Made by a program: the position numbers and the translations under genes
In this document: positions 1 to 6,872 of the stretch, one piece after another
Layout: the number at the start of each line of letters is the position of its first letter
How positions within the stretch are numbered: position 1 is the stretch's first letter
Assembly: GCA_030596185.1 (NCBI GenBank)
Contig: JAUVKP010000015.1
Span: 1-9,551 of the forward strand
Direction of reading: 5' to 3'
Length of the DNA: 9,551 nt
Source of the DNA: Fidelibacterota bacterium
GTDB lineage: Bacteria > Fidelibacterota > Fidelibacteria > Fidelibacterales > Fidelibacteraceae
The notes under the pieces: generated by a model
Databases searched by the model: none
The model's input: the letters and a program-made list of their open reading frames with translations, nothing else
Told to the model about the DNA's origin: nothing

Positions 1-1326
1 ATGGGATATGCCTATTGGTATAAAGGTTCCTCAACTACAGCGCCAAACGCACCCATTGGACGCACTACATATAACCTTGAACAAACCATTGTAAACAGCA
101 CCAGAGGTTATGGGTCTTGTGATAAATCTAAGATCATACTCGGACTTCCCTATTATGGCAATAAATGGAAAGTTTCTTATTCGCAACGAGCTACAGTTAA
201 TGCAACGACATTAGCGAGTGGATCATCTGTTTTTTACGCTACCGCCAAAGATTATTACGCAAGTTATGGCAAGCAGTGGTCAACGAAGTATGAAGATCCA
301 TGGACATATTACCAAAGTGGGGACGACTGGTATCAGGCATGGTGCAATGATGCACAAGCATTGGATGCCAAAGAAGACCTTGTTTTCACCTACAATCTCA
401 TGGGAACCGGTATGTGGGCTCTGGGCTATGATGAAGAACATCGCGAGCTATGGGATGTATTACGGGATAATTTTCTTCACTACGACAGCGTGATGATGGT
501 AGATAATTTTGAAGATGGATTCGGTCACTTTTATAAAATCCCGACTTACAGTGGCTCGACAGTAGGGATCTCTGTTGAATCCTACACAGATACAAGTTCT
601 TCATTAGCTTATGTAGATGATCGTTCTCTACAAATAGTCTTGAAGGATAATACAAGTAGCTCTGATGATTGGAAAGTACGCTTACTATCCGGTGCAGGAG
701 CTCCCATAAATAATATAAAACTTTCAAAAGATCGAGAACTTCGCTTTGCGATAAAAACAGCTCAGGACGGAGCTGAGATATCTGTTTTAATTGATGATGC
801 CTACAGTGAACTGGAAAGTTCCGATCGCATTTCTCTAATCGGTGACAATCTCTGGCATACCTATAGCGTCCAACTGGATTCAGCCGATCTCTGGAATAGC
901 TATTCAAACGGAAATGGTGTTATTGATGCCGCATATGTCACTCTGGATGCTTTAATGTTCTACGCTCCCGAGCAAAGTGCTGATCGAATATTTTATTTAG
1001 ACGCTATTGAAATAGCGGCGATCGATGCACCCCTGACTTCAGCCATCGAAACAGTCCCGAATGATTTCAGATTTCACCCAAATTATCCCAATCCTTTTAA
1101 TGCTCAAACAACGCTGCAATACGATGTTCCTCAAACATCCAATGTTCAAATCGCTATTTACGATACGCGTGGACGACATATTAACACATTGGTCAGCTCA
1201 GCACATTGTCCCGGAACCTATACGCTCAGCTGGAATTGTACATACATTCCAAGTGGCATGTATATTGCCGTCATGCTGGTGGATGGAAAAATTGCAAGTT
1301 CACAAAAGCTTCTTTTGGTAAAATAA
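1..1326 (+). CDS. Secreted GH18 (chitinase-like) glycoside hydrolase with C-terminal sorting domain, 5'-truncated
   Basis: This is the C-terminal 441 residues of a larger protein; the first ATG is very likely an internal Met, because the segment opens in the middle of a GH18 barrel. Residues 1-20 match the region after the catalytic DxxDxDxE strand (the family's MxYD plus a GSS...AP segment). Residues 43-55 (KIILGLPYYG) match the barrel strand with the YYG motif, and residues 135-153 (GMWALGYD then ELW) match the last strand with its conserved Trp139. The catalytic acid motif lies outside the window. Residues 168-340 form a beta-rich, carbohydrate-binding-like module starting DNFEDG and containing PTYSGSTVGIS. 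Residues 356-441 carry the NYPNPFN motif, an FlgD-like Ig fold and end in LLLVK, typical of type IX-like sorting domains in FCB bacteria. The likely role is extracellular or cell-surface glycan degradation. One oddity is Ala at residue 4, where GH18 enzymes usually have Asp (MGYD). Chitin as substrate is inferred from family only. Confidence 0.82.
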   Translation: MGYAYWYKGSSTTAPNAPIGRTTYNLEQTIVNSTRGYGSCDKSKIILGLPYYGNKWKVSYSQRATVNATTLASGSSVFYATAKDYYASYGKQWSTKYEDPWTYYQSGDDWYQAWCNDAQALDAKEDLVFTYNLMGTGMWALGYDEEHRELWDVLRDNFLHYDSVMMVDNFEDGFGHFYKIPTYSGSTVGISVESYTDTSSSLAYVDDRSLQIVLKDNTSSSDDWKVRLLSGAGAPINNIKLSKDRELRFAIKTAQDGAEISVLIDDAYSELESSDRISLIGDNLWHTYSVQLDSADLWNSYSNGNGVIDAAYVTLDALMFYAPEQSADRIFYLDAIEIAAIDAPLTSAIETVPNDFRFHPNYPNPFNAQTTLQYDVPQTSNVQIAIYDTRGRHINTLVSSAHCPGTYTLSWNCTYIPSGMYIAVMLVDGKIASSQKLLLVK

Positions 1327-1375
1327 ATTTTCATTCCCAATCACTCCCGACATGTCCGTCCCAGCCACCTTTGAA

Positions 1376-1388
1376 TGTCATCCTGAAC
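1376..1388 (+). repeat. Partial GTCATCC-family element end (E1)
   Basis: TGTCATCCTGAAC occurs here and again at 1400-1412, so the same 13-mer is repeated with a 24-bp period. This copy lacks the returning arm of the palindrome. It is probably a broken or nested element end. Confidence 0.6.
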
Positions 1389-1399
1389 CACCCCCAACA

Positions 1400-1428
1400 T
1401 GTCATCCTGAACTTGATTCAGGATCCCA
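1400..1428 (+). repeat. GTCATCC-family palindromic element (E2), left end of GIY-YIG unit
   Basis: A compact palindrome: arms ATCCTGAA (1404-1411) and TTCAGGAT (1417-1424) around a 5-nt loop. Its outer 16 nt, TGTCATCCTGAACTTG (1400-1415), are the exact reverse complement of 1940-1955. Its inner 14 nt, GATTCAGGATCCCA (1415-1428), are the exact reverse complement of 1887-1900. It therefore forms the left terminal inverted repeat of a unit containing the GIY-YIG gene. Confidence 0.85.
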
Positions 1429-1520
1429 CATATTTGATCTCTCCATAATAATTGCGTTACTCAACTCAATCTGTGAGCCTCATCACAGCAATATTTTGCA
1501 GCTTTTTGTATATTTCCTTT

Positions 1521-1919
1521 ATGAAAGATGCTTACACATATATCCTCTCAAATAAAAATAGAACAACACTCTATGTAGGTGTGACAAATGACCTTGAACG
1601 TCGTATGTTCGAACACAAAGCTCATAAAGAATCTAAATTCTGTGCAAAATATAATCTCGATGAATTGATGTATTACGAACACTATAACTTTATGATAGGT
1701 GCCATTGACCGGGAAAAACAATTGAAACGATGGCACAGTAAATGGAAATGGGGTCTAATCAAAGAATTGAATCCGGAATTAGTTGATCTTTCTAAACCAT
1801 GGTTTGATAAAGATGATATGAAAGATATAAAAGCATATCAAAATAGCAATGAAATATCATTTCAATATGCCTCTTTCTATGATAGATGGGATCCTGAATC
1901 CAGTCTTCGCCCCGAATAA
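1521..1919 (+). CDS. GIY-YIG family endonuclease, small single-domain type
   Basis: Predicted 132-residue protein with a complete GIY-YIG nuclease core: YTYIL (residues 5-9), LYVGVTN (17-23), LERR (25-28, candidate catalytic Arg), EHK (31-33), the conserved FCAKYN and LMYYE segments, and REKQLKRW (64-71) with Glu65 as the candidate metal ligand. The LNPE...D segment after it is typical of the roughly 95-residue stand-alone family. The frame is open from an ATG at 1452, but 1521 is preferred because homology begins there; the extra 23 residues look like translated intergenic DNA. No Shine-Dalgarno is visible (TTTCCTTT precedes the ATG). The C-terminal 35 or so residues exceed the usual family length, and the last 10 codons and the stop lie inside a repeat element (1887-1955). 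The gene is enclosed by inverted elements at 1400-1428 and 1887-1955. Its biological role is unknown; it could be a mobile nuclease, a repeat-maintenance enzyme or a selfish gene. Confidence 0.85.
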   Translation: MKDAYTYILSNKNRTTLYVGVTNDLERRMFEHKAHKESKFCAKYNLDELMYYEHYNFMIGAIDREKQLKRWHSKWKWGLIKELNPELVDLSKPWFDKDDMKDIKAYQNSNEISFQYASFYDRWDPESSLRPE

Positions 1920-1955
1920 ACGGGGCTACGCCCGGCAGGCAAGTTCAGGATGACA
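1887..1955 (-). repeat. GTCATCC-family palindromic element (E3), right end of GIY-YIG unit
   Basis: Outer arms ATCCTGAA (1891-1898) and TTCAGGAT (1944-1951) are identical to those of the element at 1400-1428. Here they are separated by about 45 nt holding an inner hairpin, CCCCG (1910-1914), AATAAA, CGGGG (1921-1925), and a CCGGCAGGC motif (1932-1940) that recurs at 8613-8621. Read on the minus strand it starts GTCATCCTGAACTTG. The coding sequence of the GIY-YIG gene enters it, and the stop TAA (1917-1919) is in the inner loop. Confidence 0.85.
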
Positions 1956-1984
1956 CATGTACTTTTTTGGCGAGCAAAAGAAAA

Positions 1985-2004
1985 GGGGCGGTCACGACCG
2001 CCCC
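1985..2004. terminator. GC-rich hairpin terminator, stronger on the minus strand
   Basis: GGGGCGGT and ACCGCCCC form a perfect 8-bp stem with a CACG loop. On the minus strand it is followed by TTTTCTTTTG, a good intrinsic terminator tail, 44 nt after the lipoprotein stop at 2049, so it should end the receptor-lipoprotein transcript. The plus-strand side is only moderately T-rich (TTACATTTTATTT), so termination of the GIY-YIG transcript is less certain. Confidence 0.75.
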
Positions 2005-2014
2005 TTACATTTTA

Positions 2015-2050
2015 TTTACATCTCACGTCTTACGTTTTACATCTTACGTT
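2015..2050. repeat. Short degenerate direct repeats
   Basis: TTTACATCT occurs at 2015-2023 and 2036-2044, and CTTACGTT at 2029-2036 and 2043-2050, giving a low-complexity TTACRT tract between the terminator and the lipoprotein stop codon. No function is apparent. Confidence 0.5.
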
Positions 2051-2975
2051 ATTTAACAAACATCACAACCCGTTCATCCGAAATGGACATCGAGGTGAAA
2101 GCACCCAAGGCATTATCAATATTTATACGGAAATCATTGATCGTGGGATAACGGATAAAACCGGTGAGAAGATCCTTTTGTTCAAGGCTTTTATAATCAA
2201 GATAGGAATCTGAATAGGCAACGATGGAGACATCCAACTCCAGGGTATCCGGATAATATTCCGCGTTAAGATATTGAGCGAAGGGATCCTGATTAAAAAG
2301 TATATCGTAATCACTTGTATCATATGCCCAGAAAGCGTCACGTACCTGAACACTTTCGAATTCGTACCTATAATTTCCCCAATCGCTTCGATATACATAA
2401 TAGAATTTAACATCATAAGCACCGCCGATATTGTCCCAAAACAAGGTGTCCGTCGGATCGGAGAGAGTGATCCAAACGGTATCCTGTGGGGTATTGTCCC
2501 AATTCACCGGTGGTAAAGCTTCTTCACTGGCAGTTGCTATACCAAAATCAGCTGTTTCAACATAAAGATCATAGATATCACCCGTAATGATATTCACATT
2601 TGTGTCTACGATTTCATAAATACCCTGCATGCGTTCATAAAAATGAATGGTGTCGGCATTGTGCAAGAAATACACCTTGGCATTATTGACCGCATAGACC
2701 GTATCAATATACAGGGTTTGATAAGTAATAGTGTCGCCGGATGATTCATTATAGAATTCATGATAAATAATGCTGTCCAGTTCATAGCGATCCGGTTCGC
2801 CGTAACCGGTGGTGCGGTAGACATGGGCAAAATTCAGGTCCGGATCCGCAACACTGATATTGGCATAAATATTGAGATAGGGATCATGATGAATGACCAC
2901 TCTTTCCCAATCGGAACAAGCAACCATAGTCAAAATGAACAGTATAGCTAAAATTATGTTTTGAAACTTTTTCAT
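2049..2975 (-). CDS. Outer-membrane-type lipoprotein, DUF4249-like, partner of the adjacent TonB receptor
   Basis: Predicted 308-residue lipoprotein. Residues 1-20 form a lysine-led hydrophobic signal ending LTMVAC, with Cys20 as the likely lipidated residue. The rest is rich in beta-prone, Asp/Tyr-rich segments. The region around residues 120-175 (AKVYF, then a GIYEI strand, ITGDIYDLYVET, ATASEEALPPV) resembles the Ig-like N-terminal part of DUF4249 proteins, which commonly follow receptors with carboxypeptidase-like domains in Bacteroidota relatives. The start ATG overlaps the stop of the upstream receptor gene (TAATG), with a GGAG motif at 2990-2987, 11 nt upstream, supporting translational coupling. 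It probably acts with the receptor at the outer membrane, analogous to SusD-type partners, but no ligand can be named. The DUF4249 assignment is by pattern only; a lineage-specific lipoprotein is the alternative. Confidence 0.75.
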   Translation of the reverse strand: MKKFQNIILAILFILTMVACSDWERVVIHHDPYLNIYANISVADPDLNFAHVYRTTGYGEPDRYELDSIIYHEFYNESSGDTITYQTLYIDTVYAVNNAKVYFLHNADTIHFYERMQGIYEIVDTNVNIITGDIYDLYVETADFGIATASEEALPPVNWDNTPQDTVWITLSDPTDTLFWDNIGGAYDVKFYYVYRSDWGNYRYEFESVQVRDAFWAYDTSDYDILFNQDPFAQYLNAEYYPDTLELDVSIVAYSDSYLDYKSLEQKDLLTGFIRYPTINDFRINIDNALGAFTSMSISDERVVMFVK

Positions 2976-5335
2976 TAGAATGAGAACTCCACACCAAAGG
3001 TTGGTAAGATCGGGAACATCGTGACCGGTCGACGATAAATGACTGAGGTATTGGTCTCGGGATCAAATTCCGAATCACGATCCTCATAAAGATAGAGGAA
3101 AACATTTGCATGGTTAGTCACGTTGAGCACATGAAAATAATAGGTGGCTTTTTGCTTGAAAAGCTTCCCGCGGCGGTTGACACCTATATCCCAGCGGAAA
3201 TACGGCGGGTAGCGTTCTCCGTTCCGTTCACCGTAGATCTCCATACGATCGATATAACTCCATTCGCTCAATGGGTTGGGGTTGGTATAATGGAAATTCC
3301 CGTAGATCTGCGAATAAGGGTTACCGGTACTCCAAACCAGAGAGGATGAGAAAAACCAACGCTTATCAATATCATATTTTGCTACAACATTCAGACTGTG
3401 CGTGCGGTCATATTTTGGTGGATACCATCCGCCAGCTTCGCTTTCCCGTTTTTTGGTACTCATATAAGAATAACCGACCCAGCCGGTCAGGTTTCCGGTG
3501 GTCTTTTTCATAAGAAATTCTATTCCGTAGGAGTATCCTTCGGCTTCAATAAAGGACATGAGTGTCGTTCCACCAATATCTTCACTCATGGTCAATAAAT
3601 GATCATATTTTTTATGATATCCCTCCAATGTGAACTGGATATTATTATGCCAGTACTCCAGACCTGCATTGAAGTGAGTTGCCTTACTTGGTTCCTGTTT
3701 GGATGTCGTAGGGAACCAAAGATCAATAAAACGGACCAACTCATTTTCAAAATTCGCCGTTTGCAAGAATTGATAGACCGTCCCTCCCGCCAGGGTAAAT
3801 GCCAACTGGTCCGTAATCAGTACTTTCGCTTTAAGCCGCAAATCCGGATACCATTTTTTTGTATTGGCATAACGGGTCATTCGTAAACCCGGCTCAAAAA
3901 TGAACAGCGGTGATGGCCGGTATTTATTTTGGATATAGAAACCCCATTCACGGGAGTAGTTCACGCTGTCCAATAATGAGAGTTCATTGAGATCGGCACC
4001 GAGGCTGAAATCAATATCTTTATGGAATACACCGAATTTCATGGTATTCTTTTTATTGATCAACCAGGTCATATCCAGGCCTTCGGACCAATCGGTAATA
4101 TAATCATAGATCTTTAAAGCCTGGTGGCTCTTGAAATCCGTTGTATCTTCACCATTAATGCTATAATACTCGTTCTTGATCAGGAAATCGACATCAAAAT
4201 GAAAATGACTTCTTGCCACAAAGAACTTTGCGATCAGATCCGGACGAACCAGCCAGCGGTGTTTCAAGCTGGTCGTATTGTTACCCCAGGTCCAGTCCAC
4301 ACCATAATAATCCAGACGGTATCCATCTTCTCCCGGATTTCCTTCTTTGAATTCCTCCTTGAACCATAGAACGTCATTCCCGTAAAACCCACTAAGCGTG
4401 GTTCGGTGCTGATCGTTGATATCGACATTGACCTTGCCCTGAAAATCATAAAAATAGTAGGGAAAACTAACATCAAGCGGATAATCCGCAAACAGATTAT
4501 AGCCCTGTCGTGCGGCTTCCCAAATGGCATCGAAGTACGTTCGCCGGCCGGAGATCATGAAAGATCCATAGGGAATGGGGCCTTCAAGAAGCAATTTGCT
4601 GGATAGAAGCGATACATTTCCGCTACCGTGAAATTCCTCGGAATTCCCTTCCCTGTTCTTGATATCCAATATGGAACTCATACGGCCGCCATATTCTGCA
4701 GGAAATCCTCCTGCAATGAATTCTGCCTCTTTGATGGCATCTGTATTAAAAGTGGAAAATATTCCACCGAAATGGTAAGGATTGTAGACGGTAATTCCAT
4801 CGAGAAGAATCAGATTTTGGTCTGGTGATCCGCCCCGCACATAAAGTGCCGATGAAAAATCGCTACCTGTACTGACACTGGGCAGCATTTGCAGAGCACG
4901 GAAAAGATCAGCCTCGATCAACACCGGCACAGTACGTAACTGGGTCTGGTCCAACGTGATCGAACTTATCTTGATTTCCTGCTTGAACTTCTCGCGTTCC
5001 GCGGTAACGATAACCTCTTCTAGCTCGATCTGTTCCGGGGTTAGGTCAAAATGTACCTTGACCCGCGCGGTGGCAGCGACATTGATATCCCGTTTTTCCA
5101 GTTTATATCCGATCACTGATGCAGTCAATGTGTAGACTCCATCGGGAACATCTAAAATGATATAATATCCGTCTGCGTTAGAAACCGCACCCTGAGTAGT
5201 GTTTTCCAAGAATACATTGGCATAGTGAATGGGTTCTCCATCTTCGAGATTTGAGATAAAACCTGACACACTTCCTGCAAGTAGCGGTATAGTCGTAAAA
5301 AGAAGAATGAGTAGAAGAAGGCCGATTTTTTTCAC
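2975..5335 (-). CDS. TonB-dependent outer-membrane receptor with carboxypeptidase-like regulatory N-terminal domain
   Basis: Predicted 786-residue protein. Residues 1-20 are a Sec signal peptide (MKKIG, hydrophobic core, LLAG). Residues 21-98 form a carboxypeptidase D regulatory-like beta sandwich (GSVSGFISN, IHYANVFLE, NADGYYIILDVPDGVYTL). EEVIVTAER (106-114) is a TonB-box-like region. The plug follows, with VRGGSPDQNLILLDG (166-180), VYNPYHFGG and the GGFPAEYGGRMSSILDI segment (209-225). Residues from about 235 onward are a beta barrel ending in the terminal Phe of FGVEFSF, as outer-membrane proteins do. The start is GTG (5335-5333), preceded by AAAGGA five nt upstream; no upstream ATG fits. 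It is the first gene of a two-gene operon with the lipoprotein at 2049-2975. It presumably imports or processes a ligand energised by TonB. The substrate is not evident, and no polysaccharide-utilisation enzymes sit beside it in this window. Confidence 0.92.
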   Translation of the reverse strand: MKKIGLLLLILLFTTIPLLAGSVSGFISNLEDGEPIHYANVFLENTTQGAVSNADGYYIILDVPDGVYTLTASVIGYKLEKRDINVAATARVKVHFDLTPEQIELEEVIVTAEREKFKQEIKISSITLDQTQLRTVPVLIEADLFRALQMLPSVSTGSDFSSALYVRGGSPDQNLILLDGITVYNPYHFGGIFSTFNTDAIKEAEFIAGGFPAEYGGRMSSILDIKNREGNSEEFHGSGNVSLLSSKLLLEGPIPYGSFMISGRRTYFDAIWEAARQGYNLFADYPLDVSFPYYFYDFQGKVNVDINDQHRTTLSGFYGNDVLWFKEEFKEGNPGEDGYRLDYYGVDWTWGNNTTSLKHRWLVRPDLIAKFFVARSHFHFDVDFLIKNEYYSINGEDTTDFKSHQALKIYDYITDWSEGLDMTWLINKKNTMKFGVFHKDIDFSLGADLNELSLLDSVNYSREWGFYIQNKYRPSPLFIFEPGLRMTRYANTKKWYPDLRLKAKVLITDQLAFTLAGGTVYQFLQTANFENELVRFIDLWFPTTSKQEPSKATHFNAGLEYWHNNIQFTLEGYHKKYDHLLTMSEDIGGTTLMSFIEAEGYSYGIEFLMKKTTGNLTGWVGYSYMSTKKRESEAGGWYPPKYDRTHSLNVVAKYDIDKRWFFSSSLVWSTGNPYSQIYGNFHYTNPNPLSEWSYIDRMEIYGERNGERYPPYFRWDIGVNRRGKLFKQKATYYFHVLNVTNHANVFLYLYEDRDSEFDPETNTSVIYRRPVTMFPILPTFGVEFSF

Positions 5336-5430
5336 ACTGTTCCTTTGTTTTTGCTGAAAAGTAATATAATGAAAACCTTGTAAAAAGGAAGCTATTTAAT
5401 TATTTTCATTTCGTAACATTAAAGGATATT
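5336..5430. promoter_or_regulatory. Divergent promoter region between TonB receptor and lipoprotein genes
   Basis: This 95-bp AT-rich spacer separates two head-to-head genes and must hold both promoters. A perfect TATAAT lies at 5365-5370 on the plus strand, but no good -35 at 16-18 bp is visible. The minus strand has TATATT in the same place. Ribosome sites are clear at both ends: AAAGGA upstream of the GTG at 5335 and AAAGGA (5421-5426) upstream of the ATG at 5431. Confidence 0.5.
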
Positions 5431-6639
5431 ATGAAAATTTTTCGCTTTTTTTTACCCCTGTTTATTACTCTGATCGGAATTTCAGCTTGTACTTCTCCAC
5501 CTGTTGAGGAGGAAAGTGATACAGAGATCAATGTCATAGGACTTTACCCCGGAAGCAACGATAACTACACAATTCTAGTTTCAAAATCAATTGATGATCC
5601 CGATAGTTACGGATACATTGATTCTATCTTATTCATACAGATCGATACATCCGGTAATGAAATAACCAGTAATGGGGTCTCATTCGAGAATCGGCCATTT
5701 ATTCGCGATAATTATTTATTGAATGATGGAAATATCATGTTATTTGGGAATACGGGATCATATTTCGACTCCTACAATTTTTCAACATGGGTCTATACTC
5801 CCGCGGGGGTGCTTGTTTGGGAAATGAATATGGCTTACAGGACCAACGGAGTCATCCCGGCGCAAAATGGGGATCTGTTCGTTATGGGATGGGAAGTTTC
5901 GGCTTCGATATATAATGACCTGACTTATGCACGCGTAGAGCAAGATGGAGATACGCTTTGGAGCTTTCGAGTCCCTCAGGAAAACAGCAATACCATATTA
6001 AGGAACGGCACAGCTACTTCCGATAATGGTTGTATTGCTATTGGAGACAATTGGCATAATGACAGAAGCACTGATATACTTGTGGCACGTATCGATGTAG
6101 ATGGTGATACATTATGGACCGGTACCTATGGCGGTGATGGTTATGACGGATCTCGTATGGTTTCTGAACTTTCAGATGGTTCCATTCTGGTAGTGGGTGA
6201 TATAAATATTTACGATTCCACAAATACCAATTGGGGATTAAATTCCGGACAACAGATCTATCTTATAAAATTATCGGAAAATGGCGATAAACTATGGACA
6301 AAAGCGGTTGGGAACACTCTGAGGGAAAGTGCAAATGCCATCATTGAAGCGAGCGATGGATGCTTTGTTCTGTGCGGAACCCGCGATCAATCCTATGTTT
6401 ATCTTTTTGATGAGACAACAGGATGGATCAGCAAATTATCCGCGAATGGTGATGAGCTTTGGATAAAAGAATTTGAGAATAAAATACCGGTTGGTGTTCG
6501 GGAACTACCCAACGAAGATCTTCTTGTGGTGACACGAAACCTAAATGAAGATTATTATTATCATAATGCAGATGATCTAAATATCATGAAATTGACCTCT
6601 TCGGGAACTCTACTATGGAGCAGAGTCTTAACACCTTAA
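5431..6639 (+). CDS. Lipoprotein with propeller-like GDxLW repeats, function unknown
   Basis: Predicted 402-residue protein with a lipoprotein signal: MKIFR, a hydrophobic stretch, and ISAC with Cys20 as the lipidation site, followed by a Pro/Glu/Ser-rich linker. From about residue 165 it carries repeated units ending in G-D-x-L-W (near residues 173, 225, 286 and 341, with a degenerate GTLLW near 394), spaced 50-60 residues. Each unit has an intervening DG-S/C-hydrophobic-V-x-G strand (SDGSILVVGD, SDGCFVLCGT). This is the pattern of bacterial beta-propeller proteins with kinesin/WD-unrelated repeats, often annotated as T9SS-associated or delta-60-like. A surface-exposed binding or scaffold role is plausible. 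The start is supported by AAAGGA four nt upstream. It is transcribed alone, divergent from the receptor operon, and followed directly by a repeat element. No enzymatic motif is seen. Confidence 0.8.
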   Translation: MKIFRFFLPLFITLIGISACTSPPVEEESDTEINVIGLYPGSNDNYTILVSKSIDDPDSYGYIDSILFIQIDTSGNEITSNGVSFENRPFIRDNYLLNDGNIMLFGNTGSYFDSYNFSTWVYTPAGVLVWEMNMAYRTNGVIPAQNGDLFVMGWEVSASIYNDLTYARVEQDGDTLWSFRVPQENSNTILRNGTATSDNGCIAIGDNWHNDRSTDILVARIDVDGDTLWTGTYGGDGYDGSRMVSELSDGSILVVGDINIYDSTNTNWGLNSGQQIYLIKLSENGDKLWTKAVGNTLRESANAIIEASDGCFVLCGTRDQSYVYLFDETTGWISKLSANGDELWIKEFENKIPVGVRELPNEDLLVVTRNLNEDYYYHNADDLNIMKLTSSGTLLWSRVLTP

Positions 6640-6675
6640 TTGGAGTATGGGAGTTCGGGGTTCGGAGTAAGAGAG

Positions 6676-6787
6676 TGTCATCCTGAGCTCTCCTTCGTCA
6701 CCCCGAAAAATCGGGGCGGAGAGTAAACTGAGTCACCTGCCCACCTTTTCCGTCAGCTGACGGAGAAGGTCTGGAAGGATCTATTCA
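6676..6787 (+). repeat. GTCATCC-family palindromic element (E4) with long palindrome
   Basis: Starts TGTCATCCTGAG and ends GGATCTATTCA. It contains a two-level hairpin (CTCTCC 6688-6693 with GGAGAG 6718-6723, enclosing CCCCGA 6701-6706 and TCGGGG 6711-6716). It also contains a 28-nt near-perfect palindrome with no loop at 6743-6770, centred on CAGCTG. Nucleotides 6676-6741 match the reverse complement of 8615-8680 with 4 differences in 66. The hairpin may also serve to terminate the upstream lipoprotein gene, although no T-run follows. Confidence 0.85.
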
Positions 6788-6800
6788 TGAGTTCAAGATT

Positions 6801-6818
6801 GAGAATGAGAATGAGAAT
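6801..6818 (+). repeat. (GAGAAT)x3 tandem hexamer
   Basis: Three perfect head-to-tail GAGAAT units lie in the rseP leader. This is a possible slippage site, but it is upstream of the predicted ribosome site and therefore not coding under the preferred start. Confidence 0.7.
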
Positions 6819-6872
6819 TTGGAGTTTACTCCACAATGTTTTAACAGAAAAGTAAAATTAAATGGAGAATTA

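Noticed and set aside
398..907. 169-codon open frame on the minus strand
   Set aside because: It lies fully antisense to the GH18 gene, with no recognisable motif; a shadow frame.
1376..1428. Possible CRISPR-like direct repeat
   Set aside because: Only two 13-nt copies at one spacing, part of the dispersed palindromic family; no cas genes and no array.
1452..1520. Upstream ATG extension of the GIY-YIG frame
   Set aside because: The 23 extra residues show no family similarity; the nuclease homology starts at the ATG at 1521.
1950..2213. Plus-strand open frame across the terminator and lipoprotein end
   Set aside because: It runs through the hairpin and antisense to the lipoprotein; low-complexity composition and no family features.
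6819..6872. Upstream ATG extension of rseP
   Set aside because: The hydrophobic first helix and GGAG ribosome site support the ATG at 6873; the 18 extra residues are unlike the family.
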